A stretch of DNA of 46,554 nucleotides, from positions 1 to 46,554 of the forward strand of contig DQIP01000228.1 in assembly GCA_020793565.1 (NCBI GenBank), read 5' to 3'. Shown here in pieces: positions 1 to 9,126 of this stretch. Under the pieces are notes generated by a model that was not told where the DNA came from, did no database searches, and saw nothing but the letters and a program-made list of their open reading frames with translations. Positions within the stretch are counted from its first letter, which is position 1; each line of letters starts with the position of its first letter. The position numbers were made by a program, and so were the translations under genes. This stretch comes from Candidatus Methanovorans sp. GTDB lineage: Archaea > Halobacteriota > Methanosarcinia > Methanosarcinales > Methanosarcinaceae.

Positions 1-60
1 AAGATTGGAAAATTTACCAAAGTGGGATGTAACTATAAACCCCATATTTGGGTAAATTAT

Positions 61-1458
61 TTATTGGGAAATCCCTATGTAGTCTTTCTCTAATGAATCA
101 ATTAACTCAATTCGACAGTCAACAAGGCTGGCAGTTCCATATTTATATTCTGTTTCCGGTCGGATGTGTTTGATCTTTCTCTCCTTTACTTGATTATCAT
201 CAAGGATGGTGAGATAATATTCATCACTGTCGTCAAAAGCCCTAAGCGTTTTCACACCATTGCCTCCACCATCAAATACCAGTATCCTCTTCACAGAAGC
301 ATGAGCCTCCGGACTATCTAAAAGTTTTGTCAATTTCGTGAGCATACCTAATGCATGTTTGCCAAGATCGGCGTGTCCGTGAAAAGTCTGGAAATATAGT
401 GGATGTCCCCTGCCATCATGAATAAACACGTTTTCAAGACAGTTCATAACACGACCAAGCATTGTTACTCTACCTTTGTAGCACCTGTTTGATGACCACA
501 ATGGTCTGGTATTGCCGTCAATATAGTAACATACAAGATACGTTTCCTCCCCTAATTCATTTTGCCAGAAATCCTGCCAGAATTTCGCTGTTGCGGCAAT
601 CAATTTGTCAGATATTTTGAGATATTTCAGTTCCTGAAGGTATCTCTCAAGCGATGCATCTTTGTAATTTTGTCCACAAAGAAATGCTAAATCGTTTCCT
701 TTTACACGGTTCACCCTGCTTGATTTTCCATTAGATGTAACGAGTGGTAAACAAAGCAAAGCCAGATTGTAGCGAAAAATTGTTTTTTCAGACATTTTGA
801 AGATGTTCATGGTGGATAAATTCTTTGTCAGGATCTTGTCATCGATAGATTTGAAACGGTTTTCTCTTACCGATTTTAATTGATTGTATTCGTTGGTGAA
901 TTTACCCTGCTGACGGTAATCCTGATTGTCTTGTGGGATATTTTCGTTCTGTTTAAATAAGGGAGATTCTCGAACTTCGTTCATTCGCTCTATTATTGTC
1001 TGGGTGTATATGTCGATTATGTGGGTAAAAAAGGATAAAGCGGTTAATATCTCGCCTCCTCCGGATTTCTGCTGTTTGCATTCTTTTTTAGGAGGAGGTG
1101 GTAATCTTGTTAATGAGGTAGATGCCCTGAAGTTATTCAAATTGGATAGGGAGATATTTGTGCCAAACTGGTTCTGAATCTTGATCTGCAGTTGTGATGA
1201 AGATATGCTCCTGTTCTCGGTGACGATGGGGATGATATAATCTTTTATACGCTGTGTTAGTTTCGTGTTGTTTCCAGCTGTTCTTTTATCATGAAGTCCT
1301 TCTTCACCGTATTGGCGGAGTGTTTTACGATAGATGTAGTATTGTGGTCGCGTGAATGGAACTATGTTTTGATCAAAATATTCTCTAACGGAGAGGTTCG
1401 AATCTTCAATTATTTTAATGGTGCTTAGAATTTCTGCAATTCGGTTATCATCCTGCAT
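61..1458 (-). CDS. DDE-type transposase-like protein, probably C-terminally truncated
   Basis: A 465-residue protein. Residues 1-110 look like a helix-turn-helix region of the kind found at the start of transposases. A proline- and glycine-rich linker with a PPPPKK run follows at about 118-135. The C-terminal third looks like an RNase-H-fold DDE domain: IDGNTRPLW places a candidate first Asp at residue 314, and VFDGGGNG a second at about 396. The motifs KGRVTMLGRVM and FIHDGRGHPLYF resemble archaeal DDE transposases. From memory of such proteins the chain normally continues past the segment matching residues 440-465, but here it ends in TAA at 61-63, so the C-terminus is probably lost. I could not identify a third acidic residue with confidence. 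No terminal inverted repeats were recognised beside it. The transposase assignment is fairly sure; the IS family is not known. Confidence 0.6.
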   Translation of the reverse strand: MQDDNRIAEILSTIKIIEDSNLSVREYFDQNIVPFTRPQYYIYRKTLRQYGEEGLHDKRTAGNNTKLTQRIKDYIIPIVTENRSISSSQLQIKIQNQFGTNISLSNLNNFRASTSLTRLPPPPKKECKQQKSGGGEILTALSFFTHIIDIYTQTIIERMNEVRESPLFKQNENIPQDNQDYRQQGKFTNEYNQLKSVRENRFKSIDDKILTKNLSTMNIFKMSEKTIFRYNLALLCLPLVTSNGKSSRVNRVKGNDLAFLCGQNYKDASLERYLQELKYLKISDKLIAATAKFWQDFWQNELGEETYLVCYYIDGNTRPLWSSNRCYKGRVTMLGRVMNCLENVFIHDGRGHPLYFQTFHGHADLGKHALGMLTKLTKLLDSPEAHASVKRILVFDGGGNGVKTLRAFDDSDEYYLTILDDNQVKERKIKHIRPETEYKYGTASLVDCRIELIDSLEKDYIGISQ

Positions 1459-1568
1459 CAGGTATACTTATGTATGTTCTCTTATATAACTGGGTGGGGT
1501 TAAGATGGCAGTAAAACCAGTTTGCCCGAAAGTCATGTAATATCAATTACAATTGCTGCAGGTAGAAA

Positions 1569-1630
1569 CGAGAAAATCCTCCCTGCGGTCGGATTAACTC
1601 GGACTACATAATCTTATAGATTATATACAA
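1569..1630 (+). repeat. 62-bp two-hairpin repeat, copy 1
   Basis: The unit starts with CGAG and ends just before another CGAGAAAA at 1631. The first half folds as an outer stem CGAG/CTCG, then AATCC/GGATT, a small internal loop, CC/GG and a three-base loop TGC. The second half holds an imperfect ATAATC...GATTAT palindrome. It lies directly upstream of the right-end sequence of a second repeat family at 1644-1719. Confidence 0.8.
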
Positions 1631-1643
1631 CGAGAAAACGTCA

Positions 1644-1719
1644 TCGTTCGCGCCAGTGGTTTGGAAATGCGCGCCTCCGGCGTATTGCTCGGCGTCAAAA
1701 ATCGCTAAACAAATACGAT
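1644..1719 (-). repeat. Right-end fragment of the GTATTTGTTTAG-ended element
   Basis: This segment matches 30922-31000 and, more loosely, 4021-4091. Shared blocks on the plus strand are TCGTTCGCGC, GGAAAT, a short GCC...GGC hairpin, CGTATT, and the terminal CTAAACAAATAC at 1705-1716. No matching left end was found upstream, so this copy is partial. It ends about 35 bp before the start of the next gene and may carry part of that gene's promoter. Confidence 0.7.
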
Positions 1720-1752
1720 ACATTTATTAGAAAATCATTTAATAGATTGTCT

Positions 1753-2661
1753 ATGCAACTTAAACTTACTTCCCCTGTAGATTGTATCTGTGATTTCACG
1801 TATAATTTCATCTGGCAGCATAAAGGTGAAGACCTTGATCCCGATGCACCAATTCCCGATCAGGTAGGTTCTAAATATACCTACCACCAGCTTGTAGAAA
1901 CCCTTTCCGGTGGCGATGATATTCATATATCAAATTCTGTTGGAAAACGGTTTGCATCCGGTCTTGGAGTTGACCTCGCCTATTTTGGAGGTGGGGGAAA
2001 AACACTTGATGTAGGCTGTGTGTTCGTTGACGGTAGTATAGGTACAAGAGCCGGGATCAGCATGGTAAGCGGTATTATATACGTAAGCGGCACGATCGCT
2101 GAGCCCATGGGAAATATCGTTGAGGTTGTATCTGAAAAATATGGATACAGGAAATACGTATCAATAACCGAAATTTTGCGGAGTGGGAATACCGATATCG
2201 GGTTTGCGGATACGAAAAACACATTTGATGGCAAAACCCTCATACTCGGTGATGGAATATTACGTGATACTGTGGGTGCCCGTCTTGATGTGGATGCAAC
2301 GGTTGTCATATCAGGTGATGTTGACCTCAGTACCGGTATCCTGATGCAGAAAGGAAAAGTGGTCGTTGAAGGCAACAGTGGCATGAATGCAGGCGTCCTG
2401 CTAAATGGGGGCCGTGTAGTTATTATGGGGAGCACAGGAGAGTTTGCGGGTACTGACATGCGAAAAGGCGAACTGGTAATTGGCGGAAAAGCGCAGGGAT
2501 ACCTGGGTGCTAATATGAAAGGCGGCAACATATACGTAAAAGGTGATGTCAAAGCAGTCCCTCCTGCGAAGGCTGGAGCAGTTGATGACATGGGATTGCT
2601 GCAAAAGGAACTTGGTATCAACAGGATGATTGCAATGATGTTTAAAAAAATTGGAGTTTAA
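1753..2661 (+). CDS. GXGXG-domain protein (glutamate synthase domain 3 / FwdC-like beta-helix)
   Basis: A 302-residue protein whose residues from about 80 to 290 carry repeated glycine-rich turns (GTRAGISM, GDGILRDTVGARL, GNSGMNAGVL, GSTGEFAGTDM, GGKAQGYLGANM). This is the right-handed beta-helix called the GXGXG domain. It occurs in the glutamate synthase alpha chain and in subunit C of formylmethanofuran dehydrogenase. Here it is a stand-alone protein with an N-terminal region of about 70 residues and no amidotransferase or FMN domain. A TTG in frame lies six bases upstream; the ATG at 1753 is preferred. No strong ribosome binding site is visible. The fold is confident, the function is not: it may be a structural subunit of an unlinked complex. 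Confidence 0.75.
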   Translation: MQLKLTSPVDCICDFTYNFIWQHKGEDLDPDAPIPDQVGSKYTYHQLVETLSGGDDIHISNSVGKRFASGLGVDLAYFGGGGKTLDVGCVFVDGSIGTRAGISMVSGIIYVSGTIAEPMGNIVEVVSEKYGYRKYVSITEILRSGNTDIGFADTKNTFDGKTLILGDGILRDTVGARLDVDATVVISGDVDLSTGILMQKGKVVVEGNSGMNAGVLLNGGRVVIMGSTGEFAGTDMRKGELVIGGKAQGYLGANMKGGNIYVKGDVKAVPPAKAGAVDDMGLLQKELGINRMIAMMFKKIGV

Positions 2662-2993
2662 GTCATAAAAGCAAAACTACTTTAACATAATATGATAATA
2701 ATGTAGTGTGGATAAATTTGTAATCGTTTGGGTTGGAGACTTTTTAATTTCTTCTGGCTTGAATTATAATGAACCGTAGATGAACGCAGATTTCACATGC
2801 ATTATCCGCGGTTATCTGCGTTACCTGCACGCCTTGCAGGCGTAGCAGGCATTCAACTCCATAGGAGGTGAGTGTGTTCGCGGTTAACAGAACTGGTCAA
2901 TAAGTGTGACCGGAAAATAATAAAAAGTATCTTGGGTTGACCTATATATAATCTATATCTTTAAATCTTTAATATGTGCCAGCGAGCAAAACC
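2662..2993. other. Intergenic region with a degenerate dispersed repeat
   Basis: No gene is seen here. Positions about 2763-2830 contain the loose repeats GATGAACGCAGATTT and GCGGTTATCTGCG, a kind of degenerate direct repeat. Positions 2840-2874 (CATTCAACTCCATAGGAGG followed by TGAGTG) resemble, in inverted orientation, 14711-14752. The AT-rich TATATATAATCTATATC at about 2943-2960 is a plausible TATA region for the following gene. Confidence 0.45.
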
Positions 2994-3716
2994 ATGTTGC
3001 GACAAAGATTTATTATTGATACCACTGCACTGACCGATATACAGGTACGGGAAAACATGGGTTTTTCTACTTTGTGTGACGGAATGCGCGGAATGCTTGA
3101 ACTGATAGCAGACTCTCGCCTACAACTTGGCATTAGTTGCTATGTCCCGTTCCCATCTGTATACGATGAACTGCATGATTTTGCCAAAAACAATGGATGT
3201 GACAGTGATGTATTAGCAAAGATCGATACATGGCTTGTAAAAAAAACACCGGACAGATACAGTGTTATGGTCTCATCACTAATGTTCCATGAATATGTAT
3301 CCCACATGCGCGAGCGTATCAATAAGGGAATGAACGTGGCAGAAGATGCTATATTGGAAGCCGCTACCGAGTGTTTGTTCCTTACATCCGGGGCAAAGAA
3401 TAAACACGAGATCGAAGAAAACATTGAACGCGAGGTCATCGGCAAGATCGTGGGAAAGTTCCGTAACAAATACCGCAATGCCCTTCGCTATGGTATTTTA
3501 GATAGTGCCCCGGATATTGATGTTCTGTTGCTTGCGAAGGAACTCGATGCGGCTGTTGTTGCAAACGATTTTGGGATACAGAAATGGGCTGAACAAATGG
3601 GAGTCCGTTATGTGCCTGCAAATACATTTCCGATGATGCTTAACGAGTATCTCAAGCATACGTCAACCCTGGCTTATAGGGGAGAGGGCAAATTGTTCGA
3701 CAAATTACAGTTATAA
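2994..3716 (+). CDS. RNA-free ribonuclease P (HARP, homologue of Aquifex RNase P)
   Basis: A 240-residue PIN-like protein of the UPF0278 / RNA ligase partner family, which includes the protein-only RNase P of Aquifex. That enzyme cleaves the 5' leader from precursor tRNA. The N-terminus [11 protein letters not shown] is typical and contains the first metal-binding Asp. The C-terminal block with [16 protein letters not shown] and VVANDFG supplies the acidic cluster expected for the active site. The central region (about residues 80-150) is helical, as in the family. Length matches the family. The ATG at 2994 is chosen because homologues start a few residues before RFVxDTTALTD; an in-frame GTG lies at 2976. 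RNase P RNA is also encoded in this window (22126-22528), so this enzyme is probably an accessory one, as reported for other euryarchaea. Confidence 0.9.
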   Translation: MLRQRFIIDTTALTDIQVRENMGFSTLCDGMRGMLELIADSRLQLGISCYVPFPSVYDELHDFAKNNGCDSDVLAKIDTWLVKKTPDRYSVMVSSLMFHEYVSHMRERINKGMNVAEDAILEAATECLFLTSGAKNKHEIEENIEREVIGKIVGKFRNKYRNALRYGILDSAPDIDVLLLAKELDAAVVANDFGIQKWAEQMGVRYVPANTFPMMLNEYLKHTSTLAYRGEGKLFDKLQL

Positions 3717-3842
3717 ATGTAGATTGAGAGTAAAGCAGAGGTATTTGTATAGGTGGTTTCGATAAAATATCGATGCATATTCTATATTGCAAGATCCTGC
3801 ATAACAATACCACCGCAGACGACAATTTCTCACATCACTGGT

Positions 3843-3904
3843 CGAGAAAATCCTCGCTATGCTTGGATTTACTCGGACTGCATAATCCTATTTATCATAT
3901 ACAA
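3843..3904 (+). repeat. 62-bp two-hairpin repeat, copy 2
   Basis: First of two tandem units. CGAG at 3843 and TGAG at 3905 are exactly 62 bp apart. Hairpin 1 pairs AATCC with GGATT, then GC with GC around the loop TAT. The inner pairs differ from copy 1 (CC/GG) but still pair. Confidence 0.8.
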
Positions 3905-3966
3905 TGAGAAAGTCCTCCCTACGTTTGGATTTATTCGGACTACATAATCCTATTGAACATATACAA
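3905..3966 (+). repeat. 62-bp two-hairpin repeat, copy 3
   Basis: Second tandem unit, with the next boundary CAAG at 3967. It has diverged more: the outer hairpin contains a G-T wobble (AGTCC/GGATT) and one inner pair is lost. Confidence 0.75.
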
Positions 3967-4164
3967 CAAGTAAATTTCGCATGTTACTATGATAATTCAC
4001 TTTGTTCATATATACTAATTTCATCAGTGATGGGGGATGCACTGCCTACGGCGCATTGTCCCGGCATCAAAACTACCTAAACAAGTATATAAATTTAAGA
4101 TACGATTCCTGTATTGCCCTAACTGTTTTTTTAATAATTCAAGTGAGCAGCGCCAATCGTCCTA

Positions 4165-5766
4165 TCAATGTTTCCTGCACTTCCCCCGAATAAAAATAAC
4201 TGAGACCCCGCGCTTTTCCATTTTCCCCTGTATTATGTCCAGTAAACTATCCCCATATTCATTTTCTCCATCATCCATGCCCATTTCAATACTAAAGATC
4301 GTTACATCCGCAACCCATGCCCGCACAACATCGGTCAGGTCAGGAACATCCTGCCCGCCTGTCATTGCAGCAATCCGATTCTGAAGCACGATAACTACCA
4401 CGTCAAATCCACAGTGTACGGCATTGATAAGCCCGACGATCCCCGAATGCGCCAGGCCAAAATCCCCTATAACTGCAATTCCTTTCTCCTCAAATCCGCA
4501 TGCAACCGCTATGGATGAACCAAGGGCAAAACCCGTATCCACAGCTTCTAGTGGCGCAGGAGCACTGCGCACCGAACAACCAAGGTCGCCTGCGACCATT
4601 ACATCAAGATCATGCAGGATATGATACAGTGGCATGTATGGGCAATCATCACATATTGAGCGCGTACCCCTGCTGGCAATTGTCTGGATATCGGTATGCC
4701 TGTTAATTGTATCTTCATTAATATGGTCAAGTGCGTATTCAATATGCCTGACATTGACCTGCCCATATGGAATATGTCCCGTTATTTTGCCAAATACGTT
4801 GTCAAGCACACAAAGGTGAGATTCAATAAAACTTTCAGTTTCCTCTACAATAAGAATACGTTTGTGCAATTTCACAAATTCACGCACTGCCTTAAATGGG
4901 ATCGGATTTACCATCGTCAGTTCAAGATGTGAAATTCCAGTGCATTTATCCATTACTCCAGTGACCAGCGCGGAAGGATAGCCTGATGAAATGATGCCAA
5001 CATTCCCATCCCCATAAATATTCCCATGCCCACTTTCATCTTTAGACCCCATTGTAAGCTTGTTCAAAGGTGTATGTTCCGTTTCTTCCACAAGTTCCGG
5101 ATATGATTCAAGATGCAACTTTTCATGCTTTCCGCGCATCGTAATTGCCCATATTGACCTATCGAAAACAATTTTGCGGGTATCGTGCTGCGCTTTCTTT
5201 ATTCTATAAAGCGAACCTTCACTGATCTCCAACCTATGCGTGATCCTGACGATAACAGGTGCACTGACCTGCTCTGAAAGTTCAAATGCCCTCATAACTG
5301 CGCTGTATGCATCCTGAGGTGTTGATGGATCATAAACAGCAACTTCAGCAATCTCTCCATACCATCTGGAATCCTGTTCATTCTGGGAAGCGATAACACC
5401 CGGGTCGTCGCCCGCAAAGATGACCAATCCCGCGCCGATTGTGTGTGTCACGGACGTTACTAAAGGATCTGATAACACATTCATGCCAACGTGTTTTGTG
5501 AGCACAAGTGCGCGCCGACCCGATACTGATGCACCCAATGCACTCTCCAGCGCAACTTTTTCATTTGACGTCCATTTTGCATCGATACCCGTATCCGTGT
5601 TGTTTTCCAGAAACCGATCCATTACCCTGGTGATTGGATAACCGGCAACGGCTGTGACAAGCGAAACATTGCTGTCAACAGCTGCAAGATATAGTGCTTC
5701 AAGTCCTGTTGTGCGAATCGTTGGTGTCATTTGCGTTGCCATTGAACATTGCCAGTATAATATCAT
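4165..5766 (-). CDS. TPP-dependent 2-oxoacid:ferredoxin oxidoreductase alpha-like protein (IorA-like, no ferredoxin domain)
   Basis: A 533-residue protein resembling IorA, the large subunit of indolepyruvate ferredoxin oxidoreductase. The N-terminal pyrimidine-binding-like domain contains TAVAGYPITRVMD and KWTSNEKVALESALGAS. The C-terminal TPP-binding domain contains GDLGCSVR, GDFGLAHSGIVGLINAV and the NRIAAMTGGQ segment typical of IorA. IorA usually ends in a domain with two 4Fe-4S clusters, but here the chain stops shortly after the TPP domain and no CxxCxxC array is present. Start candidates are 5766, 5742 (MATQMT) and 5730; no ribosome binding site decides between them. It follows marker protein 11 by 19 bp, so the two are probably co-transcribed. 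The substrate is unknown, and a partner subunit and electron carrier would have to come from elsewhere. Confidence 0.75.
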   Translation of the reverse strand: MILYWQCSMATQMTPTIRTTGLEALYLAAVDSNVSLVTAVAGYPITRVMDRFLENNTDTGIDAKWTSNEKVALESALGASVSGRRALVLTKHVGMNVLSDPLVTSVTHTIGAGLVIFAGDDPGVIASQNEQDSRWYGEIAEVAVYDPSTPQDAYSAVMRAFELSEQVSAPVIVRITHRLEISEGSLYRIKKAQHDTRKIVFDRSIWAITMRGKHEKLHLESYPELVEETEHTPLNKLTMGSKDESGHGNIYGDGNVGIISSGYPSALVTGVMDKCTGISHLELTMVNPIPFKAVREFVKLHKRILIVEETESFIESHLCVLDNVFGKITGHIPYGQVNVRHIEYALDHINEDTINRHTDIQTIASRGTRSICDDCPYMPLYHILHDLDVMVAGDLGCSVRSAPAPLEAVDTGFALGSSIAVACGFEEKGIAVIGDFGLAHSGIVGLINAVHCGFDVVVIVLQNRIAAMTGGQDVPDLTDVVRAWVADVTIFSIEMGMDDGENEYGDSLLDIIQGKMEKRGVSVIFIRGKCRKH

Positions 5767-5785
5767 ATACTAATTATTGTTATTG

Positions 5786-6697
5786 TCACAGTAATTCTGC
5801 ATCTCGCTTGATGGATTCATCAGGGCGTGCAAACCATGGCAGGGCAGCAAGAGCACCAATGACCCCATTACCATCAAGCCATATTCCAACCCCGTGGTCT
5901 TCTGCATACTGTATGGCGAAATCAAGGGTCAGTTCACCATTCCTACACTTCTTGCTGTATTCATAAACATTGTTTGCTTCAAAATTCGAAAGAACGACCA
6001 TTCCTGTTTCATCGGAAACACTGTATTTTAAGAGCGCTTCAGCGATCTCCTGCAGGAGTTCTTCCCTGGCATCATTGCTCACGCATCCGAATTCAAGCAC
6101 TGTGGATACACAATTTTGTGTTTTTGCAGCAACAGGAAAAAGTTGCACAAGTGAATGTGATAGGTATACCGAATCATCACAACTAAGCTGGCTTGCGATG
6201 TTATGGGTCAGTGACCATGTCGCACCTTCTTCTTTGGTATCAGTGTCATCAATACCGATCAACACGCGCTCACGCCTTGGAACTACTATTGTTCCTTTTG
6301 CAGCACGTCCTCCCCCGGATTCGGTCATATCAGCCCGTAGCACGCCATTGGCAATTGCTCTGCATTTTGTTGCACCTATGCCACCTCCCCCAAGTCCTGC
6401 ATAGGTTATCTTGACCTCATTATCTTCCACAAGTACAGATTCAATGCCTGCTGCTGCGGTAGAAGCCTCAAGTTTAAGTTCGGATGTGCCGATTTTCACA
6501 AGATACCTGAGCATATCCCCGATTGCCCTGGTCTGCAGGACAAGCGGTGCATGGGAATAATGGTGCCTTGACCATGCAGCACCGCTATAACAATTCGTGT
6601 GCTCTATGATCTCTGCGTATTCATTTTTGGAATCACATACAGCGTATATTCCTTTGTACGGTATCGTATAAGGATCATTAAGTTTTACTTCTCTCAT
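5786..6697 (-). CDS. Methanogenesis marker protein 11
   Basis: A 303-residue protein. IGIDDTDTKEEGATW at residues 147-161 is the signature of methanogenesis marker protein 11. The IDDTD motif is shared with TiaS-like nucleotide-binding proteins, suggesting ATP or nucleotide chemistry. A glycine-rich segment (GLGGGGIGATKC) lies at about 102-113. The family is found almost only in organisms with methyl-coenzyme M reductase, and its biochemical role is not established as far as I know. It is the first gene of a probable two-gene unit with the IorA-like protein. The ATG at 6697 gives the family's usual length. Confidence 0.85.
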   Translation of the reverse strand: MREVKLNDPYTIPYKGIYAVCDSKNEYAEIIEHTNCYSGAAWSRHHYSHAPLVLQTRAIGDMLRYLVKIGTSELKLEASTAAAGIESVLVEDNEVKITYAGLGGGGIGATKCRAIANGVLRADMTESGGGRAAKGTIVVPRRERVLIGIDDTDTKEEGATWSLTHNIASQLSCDDSVYLSHSLVQLFPVAAKTQNCVSTVLEFGCVSNDAREELLQEIAEALLKYSVSDETGMVVLSNFEANNVYEYSKKCRNGELTLDFAIQYAEDHGVGIWLDGNGVIGALAALPWFARPDESIKRDAELL

Positions 6698-6757
6698 CTT
6701 GTTCCTGTTCTATGTGAAAGTGTTTAAGTGTTTTGTTGAATTGCGCGATTTTTCACT

Positions 6758-7447
6758 TCACCTGACCAGACCTTCGTCCTTGAGACTGACATATCGTCCA
6801 TCTCCTATTATTACATGGTCAAGTACATCTATTCCGAGGAGTTTGCCGCCCTCCATCAGTTTTTCTGTGACCGCGATGTCCTCTTTGCTTGGTGTCGGGT
6901 CACCGGACGGGTGATTATGTGCCAGTATCACGGATGCGGATGATTCAAGGAGCGCGGATTTAAATACCTCCCGCGGGTGCACGATATTAGCATTCAGTGT
7001 GCCGATCGAGATAACTTCTTCCCGCAGGATCTGGTTCTTTGTATCCAGGTAGAGTGCAGTCAGTTTTTCCTTTTTCTGCTCACGCATTTTTGGATATAGT
7101 AAAGAATATACATCAGCAGGTGACTTGATCTTTCGTTTGGGCTCATCAGTAAAAGCCTCAAGTTTCCTTGCAAGTTCAAACATGGCAGCGATCTGGGACG
7201 CTTTTGCATCTCCAATTCCATGTATTTCCATCAGTTTTGCGACATTTGCCTGGCTCAATTGCTTTAGATTGTATTCAGAAAGGATGCGGGTGGACATGGT
7301 CAAGACATTTTCTTTCTTTGACCCTGTTCGCAGGATTATCGCCAGAAGTTCCGTATTTGAGAGACTCTCTGCACCGTATTTGATCAGCCTCTCACGTGGA
7401 CGTTCCTCTTGCGGCATGTCATGGATCTTGATCTTATATTCACTCAC
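6758..7447 (-). CDS. radC: RadC family protein (JAMM/MPN+ metalloprotein, UPF0758)
   Basis: A 229-residue protein of normal family length. Residues 1-100 form a helix-hairpin-helix-like region (MEIHGIGDAKASQIAA). The C-terminal MPN/JAB domain contains the metal-binding motif HNHPSGDPTPSKED starting at residue 177, with a conserved upstream Glu (REEVISIGTL). Despite its name, a direct role in DNA repair has been questioned. RadC is mainly bacterial but scattered in methanogens. It stands alone, 60 bp upstream of marker protein 11 on the same strand. Confidence 0.9.
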   Translation of the reverse strand: MSEYKIKIHDMPQEERPRERLIKYGAESLSNTELLAIILRTGSKKENVLTMSTRILSEYNLKQLSQANVAKLMEIHGIGDAKASQIAAMFELARKLEAFTDEPKRKIKSPADVYSLLYPKMREQKKEKLTALYLDTKNQILREEVISIGTLNANIVHPREVFKSALLESSASVILAHNHPSGDPTPSKEDIAVTEKLMEGGKLLGIDVLDHVIIGDGRYVSLKDEGLVR

Positions 7448-7590
7448 ATGTAATCTAAATTATATGCATGCTTGATAAAATAATCGATTTATCGTGGCTA
7501 AGGTTTAAAAATAGTAAAGAAATACGAAAATCGTATCGCAGATATTTGCGGGCTAAACCAAATATCCTTATGCAATAGTGAATACAATAT

Positions 7591-8721
7591 CTACTTTCGC
7601 AATAACACAGATGCCCCTAATATAAGTGCGTTGGCATAAAAGATCAACTCAAAACCAAACTGCCCGATGAATGCACCAGTTATAAGTGGCATAATTGCAA
7701 GTCCACCGTAAGTGCATGTATTAAATAAACCCATTGCAAGACCCCGATCGGCATCCATATGGGATGCTGCAATGGGCAGTCCGACCATTGCAACACCTGA
7801 ACCCGCGCCAAGTATGATAAATCCCGGTAGGGGGTGTTGTATTGCAATTAAAGCACCAATGGCTGAAATTCCCATTCCGGCACGTATCATTGTATTATAT
7901 CCGATAAATGACCTGCTTACTACGAGGGATGTGATCATTGCGCTTACGTATAAACCGGCTATGGTGGCACCAAGTTCTGTTTTTGTCAGTATGCCTGCGC
8001 TGTAATCCGGATAAAAGGCTACAAGGACACCGGTCGATCCGAAGAGAATAAACGAAAGTATCCAGATATTGATAAAACGACTATCAAACAATGTGGAAAT
8101 TGTTTTTTTGATTTCGATCGATATCTCTTCCCTTATATTCCCATGTAACTGTTTGGGGCGTGAATGTTTAGTGATTAACGGTTTTGCATGCACAAATTTA
8201 GGCAAAGCCAGTGCCAAGACAATGCCTGAAGCAATTGTGAATATCAGTATTCCACTTTTAATATTGTTCTTTGCCAAAAGTCCTGAGATAGCTACACCTG
8301 TTGCAAGTCCGGCGTTCAATAAAAATGTAAATTCACCCATGCATCGGTTCCTGTTCTTAAACTCAGAAAGCATTGAAAATGCTGCTGGAAAAAACGCACC
8401 ACATGCCGAACCCTCTATAAATCGTGCGATAGAGATTATCCACATATTGTTTGATAGCATTATTAACGATCCTGATATTACAGTCAGAAATACTCCCAGA
8501 AATATGAATCGAAGGTTACCGTACCTAACAGCTAAGATTCCAAATGGAAGCATTGTGACAAGTGCTCCTAAAAAATATGAGGAAAAAAGTAAACTCGATG
8601 CAATTGGACCGTAGTGTATGTGGTCAGCAGCCGCAAGTTCCGGTAAAACTGGAATGGCTGCGTCGGACAGCCCCATCATTACAAAAACAGAGGCATACAA
8701 TAAAATCTTATCAGTATCCAT
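7591..8721 (-). CDS. Major facilitator superfamily permease
   Basis: A 376-residue hydrophobic protein with about 12 predicted membrane segments. A loop of MFS type (AVRYGNLRFIF) follows TM2, and a long basic cytoplasmic loop (about residues 180-205, KHSRPKQLHGNIREE) separates the two halves. Typical sugar- or drug-specific motifs were not recognised, so the substrate is unknown. The start MDTDKILLYASVFVMMGLSD at 8721 places the first membrane segment correctly, with AAGGCGG upstream as a weak ribosome binding site; the frame stays open to 8772. It ends in TAG, one of four such stops seen among the main genes. It has no obvious operon partner. Confidence 0.8.
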   Translation of the reverse strand: MDTDKILLYASVFVMMGLSDAAIPVLPELAAADHIHYGPIASSLLFSSYFLGALVTMLPFGILAVRYGNLRFIFLGVFLTVISGSLIMLSNNMWIISIARFIEGSACGAFFPAAFSMLSEFKNRNRCMGEFTFLLNAGLATGVAISGLLAKNNIKSGILIFTIASGIVLALALPKFVHAKPLITKHSRPKQLHGNIREEISIEIKKTISTLFDSRFINIWILSFILFGSTGVLVAFYPDYSAGILTKTELGATIAGLYVSAMITSLVVSRSFIGYNTMIRAGMGISAIGALIAIQHPLPGFIILGAGSGVAMVGLPIAASHMDADRGLAMGLFNTCTYGGLAIMPLITGAFIGQFGFELIFYANALILGASVLLRK

Positions 8722-8772
8722 ATAAGCCGCCTTTTTAGTGGTAGAACTTGTGTATTGTATACTGCAAAACAA

Positions 8773-9126
<354 letters not shown>

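Larger units (their letters stand above)
3741..4091. mobile_element. GTATTTGTTTAG-ended composite element, copy 1 (contains two 62-bp units)
   Basis: The left end GTATTTGTATAG at 3741 is followed by TTTCGATAAAAT, CGATGCAT and CCTGCATAACAATAC, which match the left parts of the copies at 30664 and 42431. The right part at 4021-4091, read on the minus strand, matches the ends at 1719 and 31000 and finishes with CTAAACAAGTAT. The ends form an imperfect inverted repeat. Two tandem 62-bp hairpin units lie inside. No transposase is encoded, so a non-autonomous element or structured RNA locus is inferred. No clear target duplication was seen. Confidence 0.55.

Noticed and set aside
926-1177. Plus-strand frame inside the transposase
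   Set aside because: It is antisense to a convincing protein and shows no family pattern.
3843-3966. CRISPR-like array from tandem 62-bp units
   Set aside because: The whole 62-bp unit is repeated, so there are no unique spacers, and arrays have at most two units. No cas genes are present.
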